The notes under the pieces: model-generated
What the model was told of the DNA's origin: nothing
Databases searched by the model: none
Seen by the model: only the letters and a program-made list of their open reading frames with translations
From: Microvirga zambiensis WSM3693
GTDB taxonomy: Bacteria > Pseudomonadota > Alphaproteobacteria > Rhizobiales > Beijerinckiaceae
Length of the DNA stretch: 64,000 nucleotides
Reading direction: 5' to 3'
Assembly: GCF_016735695.1 (NCBI RefSeq)
Contig: NZ_JAERQD010000013.1
Coordinates: forward strand, 1 to 64,000
Part shown: positions 43,259 through 51,912 of the stretch, piece after piece
Position numbering within the stretch: the first letter of the stretch is position 1
Layout: each line of letters opens with the position of its first letter
Position numbers and translations under genes: made by a program

Positions 43259-45070
43259 ATGAAGCACCATAAGAGAAGCGGGGACGCCACCCGCGACGTT
43301 TTGAGATTCACATTCCGCCACTGGCGTGAGGAGCCGCGCTACGTGGCCCTCATCGTGGTGACCATGATGGTGTCCACGCTCGCAGACGTGTTCATGCCCG
43401 TCTTCGCAGGGCGGCTCGTCGATGCCATCGCCGTAGGCGCCAACGATCGGGCTGCCGCCCTCCATGCGGCGCTCATCGCGTTCGGCTTCATGACAGGCCT
43501 CGGCCTGCTCATGATCGTCATGCGGCATCTGGCGTTCTACGGCATCGTGGAACTGACCCTGCGCGTCATGGGACGCGTGGCGCAGGACGCGTTCGCGCGC
43601 GTGCAGCGTTTCTCGACCGATTGGCACGCCAATTCCTTCGCCGGTTCGACGGTGCGCAAGATCACGCGCGGCATGTGGGCGCTCGACCTCATGCACGACA
43701 CGCTCCTGCTGGCGCTGCTGCCCTCGCTCACGGTGCTCGCCGGCTCGATGATCGTGCTCGGTCTGCGCTGGCCGATCATGGGTGTCGTGATCGGCTTGAG
43801 TGCGCTCGCCTACATCGTGATGACGGGCTTTCTCGCCACCCGTTATGTCGCGCCCGCAGCGCGGCTGGCAAATGCCTGGGATACACGCGTCGGCGGCACC
43901 TTGGCCGATGCCCTGAGCTGTAATCCCGTCGTCAAGGCGTTCGGTGCCGAGATCCGCGAGGACGACCGGCTGACCTGGGTGCTGGGCAAATGGCAGAACC
44001 GCACGCGGCGCGTCTGGCAGCGCGGCACCAACAGCGGCACTGTGCAGTTCATCGCCCTGCTCGGCATCCGCGCCGCCATCATCGGCACCGCGATCTGGCT
44101 GTGGTGGGACGACCGGGCAACACCGGGCGATCTCGCCTATGTGCTCACGACCTATTTCGTGATCCACGGCTACCTGCGCGACGTCGGCATGCACATCAAC
44201 AATCTGCGCCGGTCGGTGAACGACATGGAGGAGCTCGTCGAGATTCACCGGGAGCGCATCGGCGTGCCCGACCATGCGCATGCGAAGCCGATCCGCATCG
44301 GGCGCGGAGAGGTGGCGTTCGACCGCGTCACGTTCCATTATGGCGGGCACGAGACGCCGCTCTATAGGGATCTCTCCCTGACGATCCGCGCCGGCGAACG
44401 CGTAGGCTTGGTCGGTCCTTCGGGATCCGGCAAGACGACTCTCGTCAAGCTGATCCAGCGCCTCTACGACGTGACGGGCGGCGAGATCCGCATCGACGGT
44501 CAGAACATCGCCGATGCGCAGCAATCGTCCCTGCGCTCGCAGATCGCCATCGTGCAGCAGGAGCCGATCCTGTTCCACCGCACGCTCGCGGAGAACATCG
44601 CCTATGGACGGCCCGGCGCCGGCATGGTCGAGATCGAGCGCGCGGCACGGCTCGCCAACGCGCACGACTTCATCATGAGCCTGCCCAAGGGCTACCTGAC
44701 CCTCGTCGGCGAGCGCGGCGTGAAGCTGTCGGGCGGCGAGCGCCAGCGTGTCGCCATCGCCCGCGCCTTCCTCGCCGATGCGCCGATCCTGATTCTCGAC
44801 GAGGCGACCTCCGCCCTCGACTCGGAATCGGAGGTGCTGATCCAGCAGGCGATGGTGCGGCTCATGGAGGGGCGTACCTCCATCGTGATCGCCCACCGCC
44901 TGTCCACGGTGCGCGCGCTCGACCGCATCCTCGTGTTCGAGAAGGGCCGGATCGTGGAGGAGGGGGATCACTTGAGCCTCTATCGCAAGGGCGGCCTCTA
45001 TCGCCGCCTCTGCGACCATCAGGGCCTCGACCTGGCAGCGCCCGCCAGGACTGGCATGGCGGCCGAATGA
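43259..45070 (+). CDS. ABC transporter, fused membrane and ATP-binding domains (exporter type)
   Basis: Protein of 603 residues. Six membrane helices lie in the first 320 residues, including VALIVVTMMVSTLADVFMPV and HLAFYGIVELTLRV. The ATPase half has Walker A GPSGSGKTT, signature LSGGERQRVAIARAFL, Walker B ILILDEATSALDSESE, and H-loop IVIAHRLSTVRAL. It is a half-size exporter that should work as a homodimer. The substrate is unknown. Its neighbours are a small-protein candidate before and the methionine sulfoxide reductase after. Confidence 0.95.
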   Translation: MKHHKRSGDATRDVLRFTFRHWREEPRYVALIVVTMMVSTLADVFMPVFAGRLVDAIAVGANDRAAALHAALIAFGFMTGLGLLMIVMRHLAFYGIVELTLRVMGRVAQDAFARVQRFSTDWHANSFAGSTVRKITRGMWALDLMHDTLLLALLPSLTVLAGSMIVLGLRWPIMGVVIGLSALAYIVMTGFLATRYVAPAARLANAWDTRVGGTLADALSCNPVVKAFGAEIREDDRLTWVLGKWQNRTRRVWQRGTNSGTVQFIALLGIRAAIIGTAIWLWWDDRATPGDLAYVLTTYFVIHGYLRDVGMHINNLRRSVNDMEELVEIHRERIGVPDHAHAKPIRIGRGEVAFDRVTFHYGGHETPLYRDLSLTIRAGERVGLVGPSGSGKTTLVKLIQRLYDVTGGEIRIDGQNIADAQQSSLRSQIAIVQQEPILFHRTLAENIAYGRPGAGMVEIERAARLANAHDFIMSLPKGYLTLVGERGVKLSGGERQRVAIARAFLADAPILILDEATSALDSESEVLIQQAMVRLMEGRTSIVIAHRLSTVRALDRILVFEKGRIVEEGDHLSLYRKGGLYRRLCDHQGLDLAAPARTGMAAE

Positions 45071-45114
45071 GGCCCATCTGGACAGGATGACCGGGGATCC
45101 ATAAGGAAAAGCCC

Positions 45115-45618
45115 ATGTTCGAAGCAAAATCCCTCTCGAGTTCCGGCAGCAAGCGGGACTTTTACGCCTCGCTCGCCCAGCAGCTCACAGGTCTGCTGGA
45201 GGGCGAGCCGGATGCGATCGCCAATGCCGCCAACATGTCGGCGCTGATCTATCAGCTGATGCCCGATCTGAACTGGGCCGGCTTCTATTTCATGCGCGGG
45301 CCGGGGCTCGTCCTCGGCCCGTTCCAGGGCAAGGTCGCCTGCGTTCGCATCCCGGTGGGGCGCGGCGTCTGCGGCTCGGCGGTGGAGCGTAAGGTCTCTA
45401 TCGTCGTGCCGGACGTGCATGCCTTCCCCGGACACATCGCCTGCGACAGCGCTTCCCGCTCGGAGCTGGTCGTGCCGCTGATCAAGAATGGCGTCGTGCT
45501 CGGCGTGCTCGATCTCGACAGCCCGAGCGCCAACCGCTTCGACGATGAGGACCGTGAGGGCTGCGAGAGACTGGTCGAGATCTATCTCGCAGCCTCCGAG
45601 TTTTCGTCCGAACGATAG
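45115..45618 (+). CDS. msrC: Free methionine-(R)-sulfoxide reductase
   Basis: GAF-fold protein of 167 residues that reduces free L-methionine-(R)-sulfoxide with thioredoxin. The three conserved Cys are C76, C86 and C110 (GKVACVRIPVGRGVCGSA and GHIACDSASRSE), with the NWAGFYFMR and ELVVPLI segments of the family. Its stop codon is immediately followed by the ATG of the FAD-oxidoreductase gene, so the two are translated in one unit. Confidence 0.9.
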   Translation: MFEAKSLSSSGSKRDFYASLAQQLTGLLEGEPDAIANAANMSALIYQLMPDLNWAGFYFMRGPGLVLGPFQGKVACVRIPVGRGVCGSAVERKVSIVVPDVHAFPGHIACDSASRSELVVPLIKNGVVLGVLDLDSPSANRFDDEDREGCERLVEIYLAASEFSSER

Positions 45619-46908
45619 ATGACGGCCGCCTATATCGACACCTATTACAGCCGCACCGCCGCCACCTCGGAAACCTATCCTCAGGCGGCGGGCCGCATCC
45701 AGGCGGATGTCTGCATCGTCGGCGGCGGGCTCGCCGGTCTCACCGCCGCGGTGACGCTTGCGCGCGGCGGGCGCAAGGTGGTGCTGCTCGAGGCCGAGCG
45801 CGTGGCCTGGGGCGCGTCCGGCCGCAACGGCGGTTTCGTTTCCGCAGGCTTTGCCACCGGACTTTCCGCCATCGAGCGCCGTGTGGGTGCCGAGCAGGCA
45901 CGCGAACTGTTCCGCATGTCCATGGAAGGCGTCGAGATCGTTCGCGGCAATATCGATGCGCTCGACATTCGCGATGCGCATCCGGTGCCGGGCATCGCGA
46001 AGGCTCTGCGCTACGATTCACGCGGTGCGCTGCAGGCTTCGAGCGAGAAGCAGCGGCGCGAGTTCGGGCTGAAGCTGCGTTACCTGGACAAGCGAGAGGT
46101 GAGAGATCTCTTCGTCTCGCCGAAATATCATGAGGCGATCCTCGACGAAGATGCCTTCCATTTTCATCCGCTGAATTATGGCCGGTCACTCGCCCGCGAG
46201 GCCGTGCGCCTGGGAGCAGCGATCCACGAGATTTCGCCCGCGATGTCCTTCGATCTCGATGGCGCGGGCAAGATCGTGCGGACGAAGAATGCCGAGATTG
46301 CGGCCGAACATGTGGTCTTCGCGACTGGCGGCTATACGGGTTCCGTGCTGCCGGCGCTCCGGCGATCCTTCCTGCCGATCGCCACATATGTTCTGCTGAC
46401 GGAGCAGGCGCCCGATCTCGTGCAGAGCGCGATCCGCACTCCGGCCGCCATTCTCGATGACCGGCGCGCGGGCGACTATTACCGCCTCGTCGAGGACGGC
46501 AGCCGCATCCTGTGGGGCGGACGCATCACCACGCGCACGACGGACCCCCGCGACATCGCGGCTCTGTTGCGGCGGGAGATGGTGAATACCTATCCGCAAC
46601 TGGCGGATCTGAAGGTCGAGATCGCCTGGTCGGGCCTGATGTCTTACGCCCGTCACCTGATGCCGCAGATCGGACAATGGAAGCCGGGCGTGTGGTACTG
46701 CACCGCCTTCGGCGGACACGGCATGAATACGACCGCCATCGGCGGCACCCTCATCGCCGAAGGAATTATGGGAGCGAGCGACCGTTATCGCCTGTTCGCA
46801 CCGTTCGATCTGGCATGGAATGGCGGCATTCTCGGTCGCGCCGCAGCTCAGCTCACCTATTGGAGCTATCAAGCTGCCGATGCGGCTCGGGAGTTTCGCT
46901 CCCGCTGA
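45619..46908 (+). CDS. FAD-dependent oxidoreductase (DadA/PuuB-like)
   Basis: Protein of 429 residues. The N-terminal FAD-binding GGGLAGLTAAVTLARGGRKVVLLE is followed by WGASGRNGGFVSAG, typical of glycine/sarcosine oxidase relatives such as gamma-glutamylputrescine oxidase. GGHGMNTTAIGGTLIAEGI near residue 370 is the C-terminal FAD motif. It oxidises an amine or amino acid, but the substrate is unclear. The start abuts the preceding stop exactly. Confidence 0.92.
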   Translation: MTAAYIDTYYSRTAATSETYPQAAGRIQADVCIVGGGLAGLTAAVTLARGGRKVVLLEAERVAWGASGRNGGFVSAGFATGLSAIERRVGAEQARELFRMSMEGVEIVRGNIDALDIRDAHPVPGIAKALRYDSRGALQASSEKQRREFGLKLRYLDKREVRDLFVSPKYHEAILDEDAFHFHPLNYGRSLAREAVRLGAAIHEISPAMSFDLDGAGKIVRTKNAEIAAEHVVFATGGYTGSVLPALRRSFLPIATYVLLTEQAPDLVQSAIRTPAAILDDRRAGDYYRLVEDGSRILWGGRITTRTTDPRDIAALLRREMVNTYPQLADLKVEIAWSGLMSYARHLMPQIGQWKPGVWYCTAFGGHGMNTTAIGGTLIAEGIMGASDRYRLFAPFDLAWNGGILGRAAAQLTYWSYQAADAAREFRSR

Positions 46909-46929
46909 TCACGCGGGAACGAAACTTAA

Positions 46930-47049
46930 TTACATTTTTGCGGCCGATGCGACGACCCAGAGGCAGCTGAAGCTGAAAGCAAGCGCAATCAGATTCAGAA
47001 GATAGGCCATTGCATCGTTGGCGGGGTGGCGTTTTCCCGTTTGTTCCAT
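46930..47049 (-). CDS. Small membrane protein, 39 residues
   Basis: ATG at 47047-47049 has an AGGAAG ribosome site 6 bases upstream. The frame of 39 residues (MEQTGKRHPANDAMAYLLN, then LIALAFSFSCLWVVASA, ending AAKM) contains one clear hydrophobic helix from about residue 16 to 36. Nothing recognisable by homology. Frame, ribosome site and helix make a real small membrane protein likely; function unknown. It is convergent with the FAD-oxidoreductase gene. Confidence 0.65.
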   Translation of the reverse strand: MEQTGKRHPANDAMAYLLNLIALAFSFSCLWVVASAAKM

Positions 47050-47134
47050 CGCACTTCCTCGTGGAGCGGAAAGTTTGATTCAGGGATAAAGCCTAAGCTT
47101 ACTTTCTGTCCAGATGGTTAACCAATAATTTCCG

Positions 47135-47443
47135 TCAACCTCCCACCGTTCCGCGGATCGTTCCGAGGCGCCGGCTCTCGCAGGAGCAGTCATTGCCGTT
47201 GGAGAGGGGCTCCGCAATCCAGCAGACGCCCTGAGGCGTGACGCAGGTGGCGCCCTGCCGCGTTCCGGCGCGCGTGCGCTCGTAGGCGCGCAGACGGTGC
47301 TCGCGAAAGTAAGTGCGATCCTCGGAGTGAAACGGCGCGACGAGATCCGTATCGGGCAGCGGCTTTTCGCTATCTGCTGCCATCGCAAGCGTCGGTAGCG
47401 ATGCAGCAAACAGGGCAAGGCAGGCAACAACGGAGATCTTCAT
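47135..47443 (-). CDS. Secreted small protein, hypothetical
   Basis: Protein of 102 residues. A signal peptide (MKISVVACLALFAASLPTLA, then MAAD, cleavage near residue 22) precedes a mature part with three Cys in CVTPQGVCWIAEPLSNGNDCSCE, so two disulfides are possible. A GGGAGCC ribosome site precedes the ATG. No family recognised. The exported, Cys-bearing small size suggests a periplasmic role. Confidence 0.8.
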   Translation of the reverse strand: MKISVVACLALFAASLPTLAMAADSEKPLPDTDLVAPFHSEDRTYFREHRLRAYERTRAGTRQGATCVTPQGVCWIAEPLSNGNDCSCESRRLGTIRGTVGG

Positions 47444-47524
47444 TCACGGCTCCCGAGATCGAATCTGTTCAGCGGATGAAGGTCCTTCGTCGCATCATCG
47501 TCTGGGAGAAAGCAACCCGCGCTA

Positions 47525-47659
47525 GCGCATCGTGCGGAAAAGCGGATCCGGTTTTCACTCGCGTGGCCCGCTGGGTCCACACTCAACGATGCGCCAGCCA
47601 GGAGAAGAGAGCATCGATTGGATCCCAAAGTGGTGTCCAATTTTGGGTCCGATGCTCTC
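47525..47659. repeat. Tandem intergenic palindromes (GGATCC family)
   Basis: Two neighbouring elements. The left one has GCGCATCGT near 47525 and its inverse ACGATGCGC near 47586. The right one has GAGAGCATCG at 47607-47616 and CGATGCTCTC at 47650-47659, with GGATCCCAAAGTGG and CCAATTTTGGGTCC as inner arms. Relatives at 4131-4173 and 57146-57176. It lies upstream of the secreted small protein and may be a terminator for the protease gene reading through. Confidence 0.6.
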
Positions 47660-47692
47660 CCCCCTTGCCGGGCGCGGGCGATCACAAATGGA

Positions 47693-49372
47693 TCACAAAT
47701 AGAAATCGCTCTTGGACAGCACCGTGAGGCCGGTGACGGCGATCTTGAAATCAGCGGATGCATCGCCGTTCACATCACCCGACACGAAGCCATCAAAGAA
47801 GCGCAGTTCGCCTGCCTTGTGATGGAACGCAGCCTTGCCGATGAAGGTGAAGGCCTGATCGCCGAGAATGCTGGTATTGGCGTCGATGCCGCGCAGATCG
47901 ATGCGGTCGGAGCCTCTGACGAAATCCTGAATCGTATCGACAGCGGATCCGCGCGAGTCGCTCAGAGCCTGAAAGACGAACGTGTCTGCGCCGCTGCCGC
48001 CGATAAGCAGGTCCTTGCCGCCTTGACCATAGAGCTTGTCGCGGCCCGCGCCGCCTTGCAGCACGTCGTTGCCTCCGCGCCCGTAAAGCGTGTCGTTGCC
48101 CGCTCCGCCTTCGATCGTGTTCGCGCCGCCGTTGCCGCGGAGATTGTCGCCATAGGCACTGCCGACGAGGCCCTCGATGCTGACATAGGTGTCGCCAGCG
48201 GCTTCACCCCGATTGGCCGAAGGTGACTGAAGGTCGACCGTCACGGCCGCCTTGGCGTAGGCATAGCTCGCAACATCCTTGCCGCCGCCGCCGTTCAGCA
48301 GATCCTTGCCGCCGCCCCCGATCAGGGTGTCGTTGCCGCTCAATCCGTAGAGCTTGTCGCTGCCGCCGTTGCCACGCAGTACGTTCGCGGCGACATTGCC
48401 CGTGATGACATCGTCACCCGAGCCGCCATAGGCGTTCTCGATGAGAGAAGCCGAATTGCCTTGATAGAGCAGGGCATTCGCGATGTTGCCCGTGGCGACC
48501 TCAGATCCGTCCCAGTACAGTTTGGCGAGCTGCTCCTGTGACGTGGTCGTCCATGCCCCGGGCTGGAGATCGATCTTCAGGTCTGTGGTATAGGCTGTGA
48601 AGCTGTAAGTGTCGCTGCCGCCGCCGTCCCATACGGTCTGCAGGATCCGGTTGCCGCCGGGGGCGCCTTGCCGGACGCCGTCGATGGACATCTCTCCTGT
48701 CGTCGGGCTCCAGGAATAGGTGGTGTTGCCGCTGTTGGTGGCGAAGTTCGCACCGTACATGTGCTGGATCGCGGCGATGTCGTAGATCATGAGGGACTGG
48801 GCATAGCCCCAGGTCTCGTTCGCGTAGCCGGAATAGATCGAGGCGCCGACATACGAGCGATAACTCATCACCGTGTATTCCATGCTGTCGCGCGAGAGCG
48901 GCATGTTGCCCTCATGCGAATGCTCGAGACCGAGGGCGTGTCCGATCTCATGGACGATGGTGAGATAGGCGTAGTTCCCCTTCGCAGGGCTCGCGTAGTT
49001 GCGGCTGGAATTGTTGACCCACACGTCGCCGCCGGTCGCTTCCGTCGTCGGAAAATAAGCCCACGCAGTACTCGGCAGGTCCGATTGCGCGAAGCGCAGA
49101 TCGGCTGCGGGCGCACTCGCACCACCAACCTCCTGGAAGGTCAGGTTGCTGACGGCCGCATAGAGGTTCAGCGCCGATCGCGTGATCGATTGCTGGGTGC
49201 CGTTGAAGGCTCCGAATCCCTTGGCGGTCTCACCGTCGCCGTAAGAGGCGCCGTAGGAGGTGGCCGTCACGGGGAAACTGTAGGTGAGATGACTCGGCAC
49301 CCATTTGAGGCTGCCCAGAATGGCATCGAGGTAGGTGTTTCCCGTAGAAGTGTAAGACTCGACAGCAGGCAT
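47693..49372 (-). CDS. Serralysin-like M10 metalloprotease with RTX repeats
   Basis: Protein of 559 residues. The zinc site is H141-E142-x-x-H145-x-x-x-x-x-H151 in HEIGHALGLEH, and the Met-turn is M169 in YTVMSYRSY. About 12 glycine-rich nonapeptide repeats (GGxGxD) cover residues about 330-475 (for example GGSGDDVITGN and GGAGNDTLYGRGGNDVLQ), forming calcium-binding rolls. The C-terminus ends in a hydrophobic FYL, as in type I secretion substrates. No signal peptide is present. No secretion genes or inhibitor gene adjoin. The first residues MPAVESYTSTGNTYLDAILG are typical of bacterial members. Confidence 0.94.
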   Translation of the reverse strand: MPAVESYTSTGNTYLDAILGSLKWVPSHLTYSFPVTATSYGASYGDGETAKGFGAFNGTQQSITRSALNLYAAVSNLTFQEVGGASAPAADLRFAQSDLPSTAWAYFPTTEATGGDVWVNNSSRNYASPAKGNYAYLTIVHEIGHALGLEHSHEGNMPLSRDSMEYTVMSYRSYVGASIYSGYANETWGYAQSLMIYDIAAIQHMYGANFATNSGNTTYSWSPTTGEMSIDGVRQGAPGGNRILQTVWDGGGSDTYSFTAYTTDLKIDLQPGAWTTTSQEQLAKLYWDGSEVATGNIANALLYQGNSASLIENAYGGSGDDVITGNVAANVLRGNGGSDKLYGLSGNDTLIGGGGKDLLNGGGGKDVASYAYAKAAVTVDLQSPSANRGEAAGDTYVSIEGLVGSAYGDNLRGNGGANTIEGGAGNDTLYGRGGNDVLQGGAGRDKLYGQGGKDLLIGGSGADTFVFQALSDSRGSAVDTIQDFVRGSDRIDLRGIDANTSILGDQAFTFIGKAAFHHKAGELRFFDGFVSGDVNGDASADFKIAVTGLTVLSKSDFYL

Positions 49373-49708
49373 GGTAATCTCAATCGATGAAGCAGGAGTT
49401 CAGGGGCCAAATCCGTCGAAACGGTGGCGTGCCGGTGAGCGGCGCCGGCGGATCTCAGGAAAAAAGGCAAGAGATCGCCGCCGGAGGCCGCATAAGGCGG
49501 AACCGCTACGATAAAGCGTGGAATGTCATGGTATTCTGCCCCGCCGCGAGAGTGATTTTCTTGACCGTCTCGCGTGAACTTTATCGTTCAGAAGGCTTAT
49601 AAAAGATTATCACGAGGATAAAAAACGGCTTTTCTTGAATTTATGCCCTTTTAGACACCATGCCGCAGGGCTGTCCTCTACGTCACCGTCTGCAAGGTCG
49701 GTTAAGCT
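49373..49708. other. Gene-free stretch upstream of the protease gene
   Basis: 336 bp that becomes AT-rich towards 49600-49660 (for example GGCTTATAAAAGATTATCAC). It presumably holds the protease promoter. I see no gene, repeat or RNA I can support; a 71-codon frame at 49387-49602 has no ribosome site. Confidence 0.6.
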
Positions 49709-49951
49709 TCAGGAAGGTAGACGCTCACTCGGGAGCTGGGTCTGAAGCCGGATCGTGGTCTGCAGGGCCGGAATGGCAGCGCGCTTGCTGCCAGTCTTGC
49801 GGCCCCGCTTGTCGAGGGCCTCCTGAGCGAGAAGGCGGACGTCCTCGAGGCGCCACTCCTCACTCAGCCACGATCTGCCGATGACTTTCAGGATCTGCTC
49901 GAGCGCCGCATAGGGATCGGCGATCTTGGGCGCAGAGGCCGCGTTCTTCAT
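49709..49951 (-). CDS. Small hypothetical protein, 80 residues
   Basis: Starts at the ATG at 49949-49951, with GGGGGA upstream; a longer reading from 50053 adds 34 residues of doubtful quality. Mostly helical and charged (DPYAALEQILKVIGRSWLSEEWRLEDVRLLAQEALDKRG). No family recognised. It reads towards the protease gene but in the same direction, 336 bp away. Confidence 0.65.
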   Translation of the reverse strand: MKNAASAPKIADPYAALEQILKVIGRSWLSEEWRLEDVRLLAQEALDKRGRKTGSKRAAIPALQTTIRLQTQLPSERLPS

Positions 49952-50053
49952 GGTCCATTCCCCCAACATGCCGGAGGTTTTCCTCCAGTCATTTGTCCGG
50001 ATCGCAGGCCGTGAAGACCAGCATTGCCGGCTCAAGGTATTATTGCAAAGCAT

Positions 50054-50073
50054 TGCCTAGAAAGACAACTAGG
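50054..50073. terminator. Small hairpin near the tRNA-Thr
   Basis: GCCTAG at 50054-50059 and CTAGGC at 50068-50073 with an 8-base loop, followed on the + strand by CTTTGGTTTT. It may end a transcript running past tRNA-Thr. Weak by itself. Confidence 0.3.
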
Positions 50074-50174
50074 CCTTTGGTTTTGCCCCCAGAGGATGAG
50101 GCGCGGCAATAGGGCTGCAGTGCAGGGAGAAGATGTGTCGACGGGGTCGAACCACCGCGTCGTATCGGCGTGGC

Positions 50175-50249
<75 letters not shown>

Positions 50250-50313
50250 GCGCCAACGGGGAGGGCCGCTTACTGCCACAGGGCAGCCCTCCATGCAAGC
50301 TTGAAAATGATCT

Positions 50314-51540
50314 TTATTCGGCCGCCTGGACTTTCGGTTGCAGGGGGAGCCTGAGCGCCGTCCAGACCTCCACGAGAGAGGCGGCGAGGGCGTCGATATG
50401 AGCGTTCGAGTGGAACGGGCCGGGGGTGATGCGCAGACGCTCGGTGCCGCGCGGCACGGTCGGGTAGTTGATCGGCTGGATATAGATGCCGTGCTTGTCG
50501 AGCAGCCGGTCGGAGGCCGCCTTGCAGGCCTCCGCATCGCCCACCATCACCGGCACGATATGCGTGACCGTGTCCATGACGGGCAGGCCGATTCCGGTCA
50601 GGATCGCCTTCGTGCGGGCCACCTGGCGCTGCTGCTGCTGGCGCTCGGCGGAGGATTCCTTGAGATGCCGGATCGAGGCCGTCGCGGCGGCGGCGACCGC
50701 CGGGGGCAGGGCGGTGGTAAAGATGAAGCCGGGGGCGAAGCTGCGGATGGCGTCCATCACGGCCCTGGTGCCGGTGAGATAGCCGCCCATGACGCCAAAG
50801 GCCTTGCCGAGCGTGCCCTCGATCACATCGATTCGATGCATGGCGCCCTCGCGCTCGGCGATGCCGGCGCCGCGCGGGCCGTACATGCCCACCGCATGGA
50901 CCTCGTCGATATAGGTCATGGCGCCGTAGCGCTCGGCGAGATCGCAGATGGCATGGATGGGGGAGATGTCCCCGTCCATGGAATAAACGCTCTCGAACAC
51001 GATGAGCTTCGGGCGGTCGCCTGCAGCTTGGAGCAGTTCCTCCAGATGTTCGAGGTCGTTGTGGCGGAAGATCGCCTTGTCGCAGCCCGACTGGCGCACG
51101 CCCTCGATCATCGAATTGTGGTTGAGGGCGTCCGAGAGGATCAGGCAGTTCGGGATCAGCTTGGCGAGCGTCGAGATCCCGGTCTGATTCGAGACGTAGC
51201 CCGAGGTGAAGACCAGAGCGGCCTCCTTGCCATGGAGGTCGGCAAGCTCGGCTTCGAGCGCCACGATCGGATTGCTGTTGCCGGAGATGTTGCGGGTGCC
51301 GCCGGCGCCGGTGCCGAGCCGCCAGGCGGCCTCCACCATCGCGCGGGTCACGTCCCGGTTCTGGCCCATGCCGAGATAGTCGTTGGAGCACCAGACGGTG
51401 ATCGGGCGCGGGCCTTCAGGGGAGTGCCAGATCGCTTGAGGGTAACGGCCGGCCAACCGCTCGATATCGGCGAAGACGCGATAGCGCCTCTCTGCCTGCA
51501 GACGCTCGAGGGCTGACGTGAAGAAGTTTTGATAATCCAT
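50314..51540 (-). CDS. hemA: 5-Aminolevulinate synthase
   Basis: Protein of 408 residues that condenses glycine and succinyl-CoA, the first step of heme and tetrapyrrole synthesis by the C4 route of alphaproteobacteria. The start [20 protein letters not shown] and the glycine-loop [27 protein letters not shown] and PLP-lysine [13 protein letters not shown] segments are all standard. Start chosen at the second Met of the in-frame pair (ATGATG). It is preceded by AT-rich DNA and transcribed alone, between tRNA-Thr and the small basic gene. Confidence 0.97.
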   Translation of the reverse strand: MDYQNFFTSALERLQAERRYRVFADIERLAGRYPQAIWHSPEGPRPITVWCSNDYLGMGQNRDVTRAMVEAAWRLGTGAGGTRNISGNSNPIVALEAELADLHGKEAALVFTSGYVSNQTGISTLAKLIPNCLILSDALNHNSMIEGVRQSGCDKAIFRHNDLEHLEELLQAAGDRPKLIVFESVYSMDGDISPIHAICDLAERYGAMTYIDEVHAVGMYGPRGAGIAEREGAMHRIDVIEGTLGKAFGVMGGYLTGTRAVMDAIRSFAPGFIFTTALPPAVAAAATASIRHLKESSAERQQQQRQVARTKAILTGIGLPVMDTVTHIVPVMVGDAEACKAASDRLLDKHGIYIQPINYPTVPRGTERLRITPGPFHSNAHIDALAASLVEVWTALRLPLQPKVQAAE

Positions 51541-51694
51541 CATCTCACCGGGTGGGCAATCCAATGCCCCGGGAACTTAAACACATTATGCCAGACGGCA
51601 TTGATCCGGGTCAAAGCCCGGATTTGTGATATTGCGGTTGAGGGCCGCCTGCGAAGCCTCTATTTGATAAAGGCGACGATGGGTCGCGTGAACC

Positions 51695-51850
51695 ATGACT
51701 GACGTGAAAACACAAGAAAAAGCTGACCGGCTGAAGGCGGCTTTGAAAGAGAATTTGAAGCGTCGCAAGGCTCAAGCCCGCGGGCGGCAGGCCGTGAGGC
51801 CGTCTGGAACCGAAAGCGGAAGCTTGAGCGTTAAGGACGAGCGCGACTAG
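51695..51850 (+). CDS. Small basic protein upstream of murA, 51 residues
   Basis: ATG at 51695, 51 codons to TAG. The protein is charged and helical ([24 protein letters not shown]), with a Ser/Gly-rich tail. The same kind of short Lys/Arg-rich gene is found before murA in related genomes (my recollection, not checked). Codon use is like neighbouring genes. It may bind nucleic acid. It is 62 bases from murA, so cotranscription is likely. Confidence 0.75.
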   Translation: MTDVKTQEKADRLKAALKENLKRRKAQARGRQAVRPSGTESGSLSVKDERD

Positions 51851-51912
51851 CCTGCGACGCCGGAGGCGCGCATAGCGCATGGTTTACTGACAAGATTTGC
51901 AAGGGGATTTTT

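Noticed and set aside
43184..45127. Open frame opposite the ABC exporter (about 650 codons)
   Set aside because: Antisense shadow; the sense product has full Walker and signature motifs.
49387..49602. A 71-codon frame upstream of the protease gene
   Set aside because: No ribosome site, odd composition and no conservation evidence.
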